A stretch of DNA of 64,000 nt from Clostridium sp. TW13 (GTDB lineage: Bacteria > Bacillota > Clostridia > Clostridiales > Clostridiaceae). Positions within the stretch are counted from its first letter, which is position 1, and each line of letters begins with the position of its first letter. Positions 53,885 through 63,090 of the stretch are shown in pieces. The notes beneath the pieces were generated by a model. The model was not told the DNA's origin. It worked only from the letters and a program-made list of their open reading frames with translations, and did no database searches. Made by a program: the position numbers and the translations under genes. Location of the stretch: assembly GCF_024345225.1 (NCBI RefSeq), contig NZ_BROD01000001.1, positions 744,001-808,000 of the forward strand, given 5' to 3'.

Positions 53885-54652
53885 ATGGATTTTAAAGAAT
53901 TTGAGAAATGGGTGCACAAAGAAATTGGAATTAATTTATCTGCGTATAAGCCCGCTCAATTACATAGAAGAATAGAAAGTCTTATGACTAGAGTTGGAGT
54001 GAAAAGTTTAGAGGAATATACCAAACTAATAAAAAGTGATGGTGAACAAAGACAGAAGTTTTTAGATTTTATAACCATCAATGTAACAGAATTTTTTAGA
54101 AATCCAGAATTGTTTAAGGATCTAGAAAGTAAACTTAAAAATGAAATGCAAGCAGGTACAAAACCGTTAAAAATATGGAGTGCAGCTTGTTCTATAGGGT
54201 GTGAACCTTATTCTATTGCTATGATTTTAAGAAATATCAATCCTAATATAAAGCATAATATAATAGCTACAGATATAGATGAAACAATTCTAAAGAGAGC
54301 TAAAAAAGGTGAATATACAGATAATGAAATGAAAAATGTATCACCAGAAAATTTAAGTAAATATTTTAAGAAAATAGACGAAAAATACTATATAGATGAT
54401 GTAGTGAAAAATATGGTTACTTTAAAGAAGCAAGATTTAATATTAGATGAATATGAACAAAATTTTGATTTGATCGTTTGTAGAAATGTAGTAATTTATT
54501 TTAATACAGATGTGAAAAATGAGATATATATGAAGTTTAATAAATCTTTAAAAAGTGCTGGATACCTTTTTGTTGGAGCTACTGAAAGCATATATGGCTA
54601 TAAAGATTTTGGTCTTGAAAAATCATCTACATTTATATATAGAAAAATTTAG
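53885..54652 (+). CDS. cheR: Chemotaxis receptor methyltransferase CheR
   Basis: A 255-residue SAM-dependent enzyme that methylates receptor glutamates. The N-terminal helical domain (about 1-70) contains GINLSAYKPAQLHRRIES. The catalytic domain has NVTEFFRNPELF near 63, WSAACSIGCEPYSIAM near 97 for SAM binding, ATDIDETIL near 126, and DLIVCRNVVIYFN near 197. Length is standard (about 255-280). A GGGGGGA ribosome site lies after cheB, with a 10-nt gap. Confidence 0.92.
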   Translation: MDFKEFEKWVHKEIGINLSAYKPAQLHRRIESLMTRVGVKSLEEYTKLIKSDGEQRQKFLDFITINVTEFFRNPELFKDLESKLKNEMQAGTKPLKIWSAACSIGCEPYSIAMILRNINPNIKHNIIATDIDETILKRAKKGEYTDNEMKNVSPENLSKYFKKIDEKYYIDDVVKNMVTLKKQDLILDEYEQNFDLIVCRNVVIYFNTDVKNEIYMKFNKSLKSAGYLFVGATESIYGYKDFGLEKSSTFIYRKI

Positions 54653-54663
54653 GAGGGAAATAT

Positions 54664-56712
54664 ATGGATACATCTCAATACCTATCAATGTTCTTAGAAG
54701 AATCAATGGAAAACTTACAAACGCTTAATGAGTCATTATTGGAGTTGGAACAAAATCCGGAAGATATAGACAGACTAAATGAAATATTTAGGGTGGCACA
54801 TACAATAAAAGGAATGGCTGCTACAATGGGATTTGGTGATATTGCTGAATTGACACATAAAATGGAGGATGTATTATCTGAATTTAGAGAAGGTCAACTT
54901 AAAGTTACACAAGATGTTGTAACAGTTTTATTTGATTGTTTGGATACTTTGGAAAAGATGGTAAATAACATTTCAGAAGAAGTTGATGAAAAAGTAGATA
55001 TAACTAATATAATGAAGTCATTAGAAAAAATAGCAGAAGGAAATAGTAATGAAAAGGTAGAAGATACTTCATCAGAACAACATGAAATAGTAGCCACTTC
55101 AGTTGGTGAAGAAGAATTTTTATTACAACTTAATGAGTATGATAAAGATGTAATTAGTGAGGCTATTAATAAAGAGTTTAATGCATTTGAATGCAAGATA
55201 GTATTAAGTCAGCAAACTTTATTAAAATCAGCAAGAGCATTTCTTATATTCCAAGATATAGAAGAGCACGGAGAGATAATAAAATCTTCACCAAGTGCAG
55301 AAGATATAGAAAATGAAAATTTTGATTTTACTATGGAACTTGTGGTTTTAACAAAGTTAACTAGTGATTCAATGAAAGAATTAATATTAAATATTTCAGA
55401 AGTAGATAAAGTTTTTGTAAAACAAATCGAAACTAATAATGTTATAAACTCACAAGCATCAAAAAATAAAGTTCAAGCTAAGGAAATAGAACCTGCAGTT
55501 GGAGGCAATCAAGCTAAACCAGTTGCAACTAAAGCAGCTACAAAAGAAAATAAACCAAATACTCAAAATAAGGAACATAAAAAAGTTCATCAATCAGTAA
55601 GAGTAGACTTGGAAAGAATTGATAAACTTATGAATATGGTTTCAGAACTTGTAATTCATAGAACAAGATTAGAGCAAATAAGTTCATCTTACAGATCGCC
55701 TGAATTGAATGAAACATTAGAACAAGTGGCAAGAATAACTTCTGATTTACAAGATATAGTAATGAAGATAAGAATGCTACCATTAGATGTTGTATTTAAT
55801 AGATTCCCTAGAATGATAAGAGATTTATCAGTGGAACTAGATAAGGAAATGGAATTTATTATTGAAGGTCAAGATACAGAACTTGATAGAACAGTAATTG
55901 ATGAAATTGGAGAACCATTAATCCACTTATTAAGAAATGCTGCAGATCATGGAGTGGAATCAAGAGAAAAGAGAATAGCTAGTGGCAAAAATCCTAAGGG
56001 AACAATTAAGCTTGTAGCATATCAAGAAGGTACAAAGGCTGTTATTAAGGTTCAAGATGATGGTGCAGGAATAAATGTAGAAAAGGTTAAAGCTAAAGCT
56101 GAACGTGTAGGAATAAATACAGATGGTATGAGTGATTTTGATATTAAAAATCTTATTTTCTCACAAGGTTTCAGTACTAATGAAGTTGTAACAGATATCT
56201 CTGGAAGAGGAGTAGGAATGGATGTTGTTAAAACTAAGATTTCTGCGTTAGGGGGTACTGTAGATGTAATAAGTGAAGAAGGTAAAGGTTCAAGCTTTAT
56301 AATAAAATTACCTTTAACACTTCAAATAATTCAAGCTTTATTGGTAAAGGTAGGAGAAGAAACTTTAGCTATATCTCTTGGATTTATTGATAGAGTAATA
56401 GATTATAAGGAAGACAAAATAAAGAAGACTAATGGAAAAGAAGTTATAATCTATAGAGATACTGTAATTCCACTTGTAAGATTAGGACAAAAACTTGATA
56501 TTAATACTAATCATAATGGCAAGAATTTTGTTATAATAGTTAAGGTGGGAGAAAAAGTTGTTGGATTATTAGTAGACAGCTTATTAGGACAACAAGAAAT
56601 TGTTATAAAGCCATTAGGAAAAACTTTAGAACAATCTAAAGAATATATTGGAGCTACAATCCTAGGTGATGGACTTGTAACATTAATACTTGATGTGGCA
56701 GCATTGATATAA
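54664..56712 (+). CDS. cheA: Chemotaxis histidine kinase CheA
   Basis: A 682-residue kinase that receives receptor signals and phosphorylates CheY and CheB. The Hpt domain has the phospho-accepting His46 in VAHTIKGMAATMGF. A CheY-binding region lies at about 155-255 and a Gln/Lys-rich linker at about 265-300. The P3 dimerisation domain (about 305-370, VRVDLERIDKLMNMVSELV) and the GHKL kinase core follow, with LLRNAADHGVE near 417, DDGAGI near 460 and GRGVGMDVV near 515. The CheW-like P5 domain ends the protein (about 555-680). All phosphotransfer and ATP motifs are intact. Confidence 0.94.
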   Translation: MDTSQYLSMFLEESMENLQTLNESLLELEQNPEDIDRLNEIFRVAHTIKGMAATMGFGDIAELTHKMEDVLSEFREGQLKVTQDVVTVLFDCLDTLEKMVNNISEEVDEKVDITNIMKSLEKIAEGNSNEKVEDTSSEQHEIVATSVGEEEFLLQLNEYDKDVISEAINKEFNAFECKIVLSQQTLLKSARAFLIFQDIEEHGEIIKSSPSAEDIENENFDFTMELVVLTKLTSDSMKELILNISEVDKVFVKQIETNNVINSQASKNKVQAKEIEPAVGGNQAKPVATKAATKENKPNTQNKEHKKVHQSVRVDLERIDKLMNMVSELVIHRTRLEQISSSYRSPELNETLEQVARITSDLQDIVMKIRMLPLDVVFNRFPRMIRDLSVELDKEMEFIIEGQDTELDRTVIDEIGEPLIHLLRNAADHGVESREKRIASGKNPKGTIKLVAYQEGTKAVIKVQDDGAGINVEKVKAKAERVGINTDGMSDFDIKNLIFSQGFSTNEVVTDISGRGVGMDVVKTKISALGGTVDVISEEGKGSSFIIKLPLTLQIIQALLVKVGEETLAISLGFIDRVIDYKEDKIKKTNGKEVIIYRDTVIPLVRLGQKLDINTNHNGKNFVIIVKVGEKVVGLLVDSLLGQQEIVIKPLGKTLEQSKEYIGATILGDGLVTLILDVAALI

Positions 56713-56729
56713 TTTCAAGGAGGAGAAAT

Positions 56730-57332
56730 ATGGACTACGCAAGCTTAAATAGCTTACAGTTAGATGCGTTGCGGGAGGTTACTAATATTGGTGCAGGGAA
56801 TGCTGCAACAGCACTGTCACAACTTTTAAATAAAAAAGTTGATATGACAGTACCTGCAGTGAATATAATTAATTTTGATGAAATTTTTACTTCAGATGCT
56901 GAAGAAAAAATAGTAATCGGAATTCTTGTTAGAGTATTAGGAGATGCACCAGGAAATATTTTATTTGTTTTTGAGCAAGAAGTGGCAGAAAACATAATAA
57001 CTACATTAACTGGAAGTCGCGAAAATCCCATTGATGATATGGGGATATCTGTATTATGTGAAATAGGTAATATAATATCTGGTTCATATATGAATGCAAT
57101 TGCTACCTTAACAAATTTAAGGCTTATGCCTTCTGTGCCAGCAGTGGCTAATGATATGTTAGGAGCAATATTAACAACTACGTTTATCGAAACAGCACAG
57201 TTTTCAGAAAATGTATTAGAAATTCAAACTATGCTGGTTGAAAATAAAGATGAAAAAATAGGCGGGGATTTTTATTATATTCCTATGCCTGGTTCACTTG
57301 AAAAAATACTAAATTCAATAGGTGTGAATTAA
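56730..57332 (+). CDS. cheC: CheY-P phosphatase CheC
   Basis: A 200-residue CheC/CheX/FliY-family protein. Two pseudo-symmetric motifs D/S-x3-E-x2-N-x2-x-x-x are present: LDALREVTNIGAGNAATAL near residue 11 and ISVLCEIGNIISGSYMNAI near 105, the second in phosphatase form. It dephosphorylates CheY-P and binds CheD, whose gene is in the same operon. It lies 17 nt after cheA with a GGAGGAG ribosome site. Confidence 0.9.
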   Translation: MDYASLNSLQLDALREVTNIGAGNAATALSQLLNKKVDMTVPAVNIINFDEIFTSDAEEKIVIGILVRVLGDAPGNILFVFEQEVAENIITTLTGSRENPIDDMGISVLCEIGNIISGSYMNAIATLTNLRLMPSVPAVANDMLGAILTTTFIETAQFSENVLEIQTMLVENKDEKIGGDFYYIPMPGSLEKILNSIGVN

Positions 57333-57348
57333 TGGAGGAGATTTAGAG

Positions 57349-57708
57349 ATGGCAAAAGTATTAATAGTAGATGACGCAGCGTTTATGAGAATGATGATAA
57401 AGGATATCTTAGAGAAGAATGGCTTTGAAGTTATTGGAGAAGCTAGTAATGGATTAAAAGCAGTAGAAATTTATAAAAAGGAAAAGCCAGATATAGTTAC
57501 AATGGATATCACAATGCCAGACATGGATGGAATACAAGCAGTAAAAGAAATAAAGGCATTTGATGCAGCTGCTAAAGTTATTATGTGTAGCGCAATGGGT
57601 CAACAAGGAATGGTTATGGATGCAATAAGAGCAGGTGCAAAGGACTTTATAGTAAAGCCATTCCAAGCAGATAGAGTATTAGAAGCAGTTACAAAAGTAT
57701 TAGGATAG
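57349..57708 (+). CDS. cheY: Chemotaxis response regulator CheY
   Basis: A 119-residue stand-alone receiver domain. Acidic DD at residues 8-9, phosphorylated Asp53 in TMDITMPDMDG, Ser in VIMCSAMGQQ near 82 and Lys in FIVKPFQ near 104 are all present. CheY-P binds FliM/FliY at the flagellar switch, encoded two genes downstream. GGAGG precedes the ATG. Confidence 0.94.
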   Translation: MAKVLIVDDAAFMRMMIKDILEKNGFEVIGEASNGLKAVEIYKKEKPDIVTMDITMPDMDGIQAVKEIKAFDAAAKVIMCSAMGQQGMVMDAIRAGAKDFIVKPFQADRVLEAVTKVLG

Positions 57709-57724
57709 GGGATGATCAGCTTTG

Positions 57725-58135
57725 ATGCAAGTGGTTGTATTTAATTTAGGAAATGAACAGTTTGCAGTTGAAACTTCAAAAATACAAACAATAACTGATG
57801 TTATGAAAGTTACAAGAGTACCAAAAGCTCCAGCCCATATAAGAGGATTAATTAATTTAAGAGGAAGTATTTTATCTCTTCTTGATATAAATTTACTTTT
57901 AGGTTTAGATAATAGTGAGTCAAATAAGACTGAAGCAGAAAATATTATTATTCTTAAAGTAAATGATGAGCAAATTGGTATATCTGTAGACCAAGTACAT
58001 GAAGTCTTGGATGTAGAAGAAAAATCAATTCAAAAATTTAATGATGACAAAAATCAAGCATATATTAAAGGAATATTAAATTTTTCTGATAGAGTGGTTA
58101 CTGTAATAGATATAGATAAACTTTTAACAAACTAA
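57725..58135 (+). CDS. cheW: Chemotaxis coupling protein CheW (second copy)
   Basis: A 136-residue CheW domain: VVVFNLGNEQFAVETSKIQTI, then GLINLRGSILSLLDINLLL near 43 and QIGISVDQVHEVLDV near 83. It starts at ATG 57725 (or the adjoining TTG 57722) after GGGGATGATC. It lies between cheY and fliM and matches the classical CheW motif better than the copy at 51815. Confidence 0.9.
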   Translation: MQVVVFNLGNEQFAVETSKIQTITDVMKVTRVPKAPAHIRGLINLRGSILSLLDINLLLGLDNSESNKTEAENIIILKVNDEQIGISVDQVHEVLDVEEKSIQKFNDDKNQAYIKGILNFSDRVVTVIDIDKLLTN

Positions 58136-58155
58136 TTTAGAAATGAGGTATCGCT

Positions 58156-59151
58156 ATGGCAGATGTATTATCGCAAAGTGAAATTGATGCTCTTTTATCT
58201 GCCCTGTCAGCTGGTGAACTAGAAGCAGAGGAACTTCCTAAGGAAGAAGAAAAGCAAAAAGTAAAGGTATATGATTTTAGAAGTCCACAGAAATTTTCTA
58301 AGGAACATATAAGAGCGTTAGAAGTAATTCATGATAACTTTGCGAGAATTATTTCTAACTATTTAACAGCCCAGGTTAGAAAAAATACTAAAATAAATAT
58401 CCAAACTGTAGAGCAGATTACTTATGAAGAATTTATACATTCAGTACCAAATCCAACTATCATGACGGTATTTAAAATGCCACCATTAAATGGAACAGTA
58501 TTGTTTGAAATGAACCCTACATTTTCATTTAATGTAATTGATATTTTATTAGGTGGCAATGGGGAAAGAACGCATGTAAATAAGGAATTTACAGATATAG
58601 ATAAAAACATAATATTTAATGTTGCTTCTGGACTAGTATCAAATTTGAAGCTGGCATGGGAAGATGTATTAGATGTATCTATTGAAATTGAAAATATAGA
58701 AACAAATCCAGCACTTAACCAAACACTAGCTCCAAATGAGCCAGTAGCATTAATAACTTTCTCTGTAGAAATGGGAAAAAGCAGCACGTTCATACATCTT
58801 TGTATACCATATTTAAGCATTGAAAAGTTTTTGGATAAATTGGTTATGCAAAATTGGTTCCAAAGCAATGAAGATGAAGAAAACGAACATATTAGGAAAA
58901 AGATTAGAAATAGAATTAATAATGTTGAAGTAGACGTAGCCGTACAGCTTGGTAAGACTGATATTATTGTAGATGATTTTCTAAGATTAGCTGCTGGAGA
59001 TGTGCTTGTTTTAGACAACAAAGCAAGTAGTCCAGTTGATGTATTTATCGAAAATGAATTATGCTACTATGCAAAGCCAGGCATTATGGGTAAAAAGATG
59101 GGAATATCGATATTAGATAGTGTAAGGAAGGATGTGGAAAGCGATGAGTAA
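58156..59151 (+). CDS. fliM: Flagellar motor switch protein FliM
   Basis: A 331-residue C-ring protein. The N-terminal CheY-P-binding peptide is LSQSEIDALLSAL (residues 5-17). A FliM core (about 45-230) and a C-terminal SpoA/FliN-like domain (about 255-325, VDVAVQLGKTDIIVDDFLRLAAGDVLVLD) follow. It transmits CheY-P binding to changes in motor rotation. The last 8 nt overlap fliY. Confidence 0.93.
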   Translation: MADVLSQSEIDALLSALSAGELEAEELPKEEEKQKVKVYDFRSPQKFSKEHIRALEVIHDNFARIISNYLTAQVRKNTKINIQTVEQITYEEFIHSVPNPTIMTVFKMPPLNGTVLFEMNPTFSFNVIDILLGGNGERTHVNKEFTDIDKNIIFNVASGLVSNLKLAWEDVLDVSIEIENIETNPALNQTLAPNEPVALITFSVEMGKSSTFIHLCIPYLSIEKFLDKLVMQNWFQSNEDEENEHIRKKIRNRINNVEVDVAVQLGKTDIIVDDFLRLAAGDVLVLDNKASSPVDVFIENELCYYAKPGIMGKKMGISILDSVRKDVESDE

Positions 59152-60295
59152 TGGATTTCTTTCACAGGAAGAAATAGATTCTCTATTAAATGGAGGTCCT
59201 TCATCGAATGAACAACCTGTTAATGAAGAGAAACCAAAGCAAGATTTATTAACAGATATTGAAAAAGATTTATTGGGTGAAATTGGAAACATATCAATGG
59301 GATCAGCTTCAACTGCTCTCTCTCAAGTTACGAACCAACCAGTTAATATTACTACACCTGTAGTTTCAATTACAAATTTTAGAGAGCTAAGCAAGAATTT
59401 TGAGGTTCCTAATATAGTTTTAGAAGTAAAGTATGTATCAGGAATAACTGGTAAGAATATTTTAGTAATGAAAAGCACAGATGCAGCGGTTATTGCAAGC
59501 CTTATGATGGGCGGAGATGGGAAACCAATGACTACTGAACTTAGCGAAATAGAAATTAGTGCAGTTCAGGAAGCTATGAATCAAATGATTGGATCTGCTG
59601 CAACGTCAATGGCAACTATGTTTGCTAGAGAAGTAAATATTTCACCACCAGTTTCTCAGACTTGGACTGAGGATACTATACCAGAATCACAAGATATAGG
59701 CGAAGATGAAGAATTAGTTCAAGTTTCATTTAGTTTAACAATAGGAACTTTAGTGGATTCAAGTATAATGCAGTTATTGCCAGTGCAGACAGCTAAAAAG
59801 ATTGTATCAATTATGATGGGTGAGGAGGAAAAGGAAGAAGCAGCTGTTGCTAAAGCAGCTCCTACACCAGCACCTGCTCCACAAACACAGAGAGCTGAAG
59901 TTAATAATTCGCCTCAACCAACTAACTATGATTTTACATCTAAACCAATAGAAGAGCCAAAGAGACAACCAGTTAATGTGAATGAAGTTTCTTTTGAGCC
60001 ATTACCTACAAATCAACCAGTTATGAGACCAGCCCCAGATAATATAGATTTAATTTTAGATGTGCCATTGGAAATATCTGTAGTTCTTGGAAGAACTAAA
60101 AAAAGTATTAAAGATATTTTAGCATTAGGAAATGGTTCATTAATAGAGTTAGATAGATTGGCAGATGAGCCAGTTGAAATATTAATTAACGGCAAAAAGA
60201 TTGCTAATGGTGAAGTTGTAGTCGTTGATGAAAACTTTGGTGTTAGAGTTACTAGTGTAATTAGTGGTGAAGAAAGAATAAGATCATTAAGATAG
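59144..60295 (+). CDS. fliY: Flagellar switch protein/phosphatase FliY
   Basis: A 383-residue fusion typical of Firmicutes. An N-terminal CheY-binding peptide (FLSQEEIDSLLNGG) is followed by a CheC-like phosphatase region (about 40-225; LLGEIGNISMGSASTAL and AVQEAMNQMIGSAATSM). A Pro/Ala/Gln-rich linker (about 230-295) joins it to a C-terminal FliN/SpoA domain (about 300-380, LEISVVLGRTKKSIKDIL). It dephosphorylates CheY-P at the switch and replaces FliN. ATG 59144 is preferred over 59132 because AAGGATGTGG precedes it. Last gene of the chemotaxis operon. Confidence 0.9.
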   Translation: MSNGFLSQEEIDSLLNGGPSSNEQPVNEEKPKQDLLTDIEKDLLGEIGNISMGSASTALSQVTNQPVNITTPVVSITNFRELSKNFEVPNIVLEVKYVSGITGKNILVMKSTDAAVIASLMMGGDGKPMTTELSEIEISAVQEAMNQMIGSAATSMATMFAREVNISPPVSQTWTEDTIPESQDIGEDEELVQVSFSLTIGTLVDSSIMQLLPVQTAKKIVSIMMGEEEKEEAAVAKAAPTPAPAPQTQRAEVNNSPQPTNYDFTSKPIEEPKRQPVNVNEVSFEPLPTNQPVMRPAPDNIDLILDVPLEISVVLGRTKKSIKDILALGNGSLIELDRLADEPVEILINGKKIANGEVVVVDENFGVRVTSVISGEERIRSLR

Positions 60296-60324
60296 CTTAA
60301 AATGCAATATAATATATAAAAATT

Positions 60325-60375
60325 AAAAGGATGATTTCTTAGTAATATAAGAATCATCTTTTTGGTTTTTTTTAA
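60325..60375 (+). terminator. Terminator of the chemotaxis/switch operon
   Basis: AAAGGATGATTTCTTA (60326-60341) pairs with TAAGAATCATCTTT (from 60348), one bulge, followed by T-rich sequence ending in eight Ts. Confidence 0.85.
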
Positions 60376-60502
60376 GCAAAATGATAAATTTGTAATTAAT
60401 TCTTCCAAAATAGCAAATAATATAATAAAACATATAATAATTGATTTAAGGTTGAAAATATGAAAAAAAAGTTAATAAAGTTATAAATATATGTTTAAAA
60501 GC

Positions 60503-60529
60503 TAAATTTAATTAGCAGATAAACGATAA
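60503..60529 (+). promoter_or_regulatory. Sigma-D (sigma-28) type promoter of flgM-flgN-flgK-flgL
   Basis: TAAA (60503-60506), 15-bp spacer, AACGATAA (60522-60529). Only the first two bases of the -10 octamer differ from the consensus TAAA-N15-GCCGATAA. The position, directly before the late flagellar genes and after a terminator, fits. Confidence 0.7.
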
Positions 60530-60562
60530 TAGATTTAGGAGATGAGTGAGGAGGCTTTTAAA

Positions 60563-60841
60563 ATGAATATAGATAAAATTAATGAAGTGAGCAAGCTTAC
60601 TAAATTATATAATTCTAATAAAGTTAATTCAAAACCAAATGTAATGCCAGCAAAAACAGATAAGATAGAAATATCTTCTGCAGCTAGAGCATTAAATGGT
60701 TTAGGAAACAGTGGATTGGATATAGATAGAAACAAAAAAGTTGAATCTATTAGAAATCAAATCCAAAATGGGACATATAATTGTGATGCCAAATTAATAG
60801 CTCAATCAATTATGAAAGCTATAAAGGAGAGTACAACTTAA
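60563..60841 (+). CDS. flgM: Anti-sigma-28 factor FlgM
   Basis: A 92-residue, mostly disordered protein with the C-terminal FlgM pattern: KTDKIEISSAARAL near residue 35, then KKVESIRNQIQNGTYNCDAKLIAQSIMKAI. It binds and inhibits the flagellar sigma factor until hook completion. ATG 60563 is chosen because TGAGGAGG (60547-60554) is 8 nt upstream; the in-frame ATG 60542 lacks a spaced ribosome site. Its stop overlaps the flgN start (TAATG). Confidence 0.88.
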   Translation: MNIDKINEVSKLTKLYNSNKVNSKPNVMPAKTDKIEISSAARALNGLGNSGLDIDRNKKVESIRNQIQNGTYNCDAKLIAQSIMKAIKESTT

Positions 60842-61239
60842 TGGAATTATTAGAGATAATGAAATCGGAAAAGGAAGCTCTAAATTATCTAAAGGAGCTT
60901 TTAAACGAACAATATCAATATATAATGAAAAATGATGTATTTAAGTTGGATGAAATTGTTGATAGAATACAACAAAGCAATAAGAAAATTGCTGAATGTG
61001 AAGTGAATAGAAGGAGAGTTTTGGCAGGGAAGCCGTTAAAAGACGTTATTGAAACTGATGATGATTTAATGAAGGAATATATTGGCATTAAAGATGTCAT
61101 TAGGGAAATTACTCTTCAAAAAGATACAAATGAACTTCTAATTAAACAGCAATTAATATTAACAAATAAATTATTAGCGATAATGAATCCTAATAGAGAT
61201 CAAAAAACATATAATTCCTATGGATATTTAAAAAAGTAA
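60841..61239 (+). CDS. flgN: Flagellar export chaperone FlgN
   Basis: A 132-residue helical protein of the FlgN family. Heptad-like helices span about 1-60 and 75-120. The VNRRRVLAGKPL segment near residue 58 precedes a lower-complexity C-terminus. FlgN escorts FlgK and FlgL to the export gate, and both follow directly. The call rests on size, helical character and the flgM-flgN-flgK-flgL order more than on a strong motif. Confidence 0.82.
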   Translation: MELLEIMKSEKEALNYLKELLNEQYQYIMKNDVFKLDEIVDRIQQSNKKIAECEVNRRRVLAGKPLKDVIETDDDLMKEYIGIKDVIREITLQKDTNELLIKQQLILTNKLLAIMNPNRDQKTYNSYGYLKK

Positions 61240-61255
61240 ACGGAGGTAATAGATA

Positions 61256-63079
61256 GTGGCAGGATTATTTTCAACCTTTAATATAGCAAGAAGTGGTATG
61301 TCAGTAGCACAAAAAACCATTGATGTTACATCGCATAATATATCTAATGCAAGTACAACGGGATACTCTAGGCAGGTAGCAACAATTGTAACCAATAGGC
61401 CAGAATCAGTAGCAGGTACGAATGCTGGTCAGATGGGAACTGGTGCAAATGTAGATGATGTAAGCAGAGTAAGAGATACATTTCTAGATTTTCAAGTTAG
61501 AAATGAGAGCAGTGTATTATCTAAATATGATACTAGAGAAAAATTTCTTGGTGAAATAGAAGGTATTTTTAATGAACCAAGTGATTCAGCATTATCAACA
61601 AAATTAGGCGCTTTTTTTGATTCATGGCAGCAATTATCTAAACAACCTCAAAGTTCAAATACTAGAACTGTTGTAGCGCAACAATCTATTGCTTTAGCAG
61701 ATCAATTAAATAGTACTTATACTCAACTAAAAAGGTTAAAGGATAATGCAGAACAATTAGTAAAAGATAACGTAGTAAATATTAATTCTAAATTGAATGA
61801 TTTACAACAACTAAATCAGCAAATTGTTAGTATTAAGGCTACAGGACAAAATCCTAATGATCTTATGGATAAAAGGGACAATATACTGGATGAATTAAGT
61901 AAGCAATTTAATATTTCTGTAGATAAAAAAAATTATGATGGAATAGATGTAAGAGCTACTGATTCTAATGGTATGGTTAGTTCTAAGGTTGTTACGGCTG
62001 ATTTAAATGGAGAGGCAGCTCGTTTCTCTTATATAACAGATATACAAAAGGATGATTCAGATGCTTCAGGAAAAACTTATAAGATAACATATTATAAGCT
62101 TGGTGCAATGAATGATGAGACAAATAGACAAACTATGATTGTAACTAATGTTTCAGATGATCAGTTGGCTCAAATAAAACAAAGTAGAATCCTTTGGGCA
62201 AATTCAGAAGGGGTTGCAACTAGAGGTGATGGCTCTACTATTAACAATGGAAATGCTATTACATCAGGAGAGTTGAAAATTTTTAGTCCAAGCTCTGGAG
62301 AAGTAGCGGGTAATGCTTCAGTTCAAACAGATATAGATCAATATATTGATGAAGTAAATAAGTTAGCTAAAACTTTAGCTTTTGCTGTAAATACAATTCA
62401 TAGTGGACTAGCCAATGGAAAACCGTCAAATGGAAATCCTGATAGAGATTATATGCCGTTTTTTGTAAATGGATCTGTTGCTAAATATAATGCTAGAGGC
62501 GAAATGACAAATTTAGATGGTATTCTTGAAGGTGAGGATGGAATTACTGCTGAAAATATAACTGTGAACAAAGAAATAGTAGCGGATGTAATGAAAATAA
62601 AGACTAAAACTAATGATGATTCTTATGCGTATACTTCATTGAATACCCAAGATGGTGAAGGAGATGGAAACAGAGCATTAGCTATAGCTCAACTTAGAAA
62701 TTCATTATTAATGGTTCAAGATGTAGGAAAAACAATAAATACTAGAGAAGATCTGTTTAATACCAACAAAGAGGGAAATCTTCTTACTAATAATGGAATG
62801 ACTGTACAAAATAATTTAAGTGGGATGACTTTAGATTCTTATTTTAAAAATACAATTAACACCTTAGGTGTACAATCTAAACAAGCTCAGGAAGTAGTTA
62901 AAGGTCAACAAAATGTTTTGGATTCTTTACAACAACAAAGAGACTCTGTTTCAGGAGTAAGTTTAGATGAAGAAATGGCAAACTTAATACAATTTCAACA
63001 TTCATATACGGCTAATGCTAAGGTTATATCAACGATTGATCAATTATTGGATGTTGTAGTAAATGGGTTAATGAAATAG
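61256..63079 (+). CDS. flgK: Flagellar hook-associated protein 1 FlgK
   Basis: A 607-residue hook-filament junction protein. The N-terminal flagellar rod motif FSTFNIARSGMSVAQKTIDV then THNISNAST-like SHNISNASTTGYSRQ (residues 4-40) and the C-terminal MANLIQFQHSYTANAKVISTIDQLLDVVV motif are typical. These end helices form the D0/D1 coiled coil. The variable middle (about 215-440) is surface exposed. The start is GTG 61256 after CGGAGGTAA (61241-61249). Exported by the flagellar type III system. Confidence 0.93.
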   Translation: MAGLFSTFNIARSGMSVAQKTIDVTSHNISNASTTGYSRQVATIVTNRPESVAGTNAGQMGTGANVDDVSRVRDTFLDFQVRNESSVLSKYDTREKFLGEIEGIFNEPSDSALSTKLGAFFDSWQQLSKQPQSSNTRTVVAQQSIALADQLNSTYTQLKRLKDNAEQLVKDNVVNINSKLNDLQQLNQQIVSIKATGQNPNDLMDKRDNILDELSKQFNISVDKKNYDGIDVRATDSNGMVSSKVVTADLNGEAARFSYITDIQKDDSDASGKTYKITYYKLGAMNDETNRQTMIVTNVSDDQLAQIKQSRILWANSEGVATRGDGSTINNGNAITSGELKIFSPSSGEVAGNASVQTDIDQYIDEVNKLAKTLAFAVNTIHSGLANGKPSNGNPDRDYMPFFVNGSVAKYNARGEMTNLDGILEGEDGITAENITVNKEIVADVMKIKTKTNDDSYAYTSLNTQDGEGDGNRALAIAQLRNSLLMVQDVGKTINTREDLFNTNKEGNLLTNNGMTVQNNLSGMTLDSYFKNTINTLGVQSKQAQEVVKGQQNVLDSLQQQRDSVSGVSLDEEMANLIQFQHSYTANAKVISTIDQLLDVVVNGLMK

Positions 63080-63090
63080 GAGGAGTTTAA

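Noticed and set aside
58422-59021. 199-codon minus-strand ORF opposite fliM, and similar long antisense frames such as 30604-31143 and 24753-25211
   Set aside because: They are Ser/Ile/Phe-rich mirror frames of conserved genes, with no ribosome sites and no family resemblance. They are shadows of AT-rich coding sequence.
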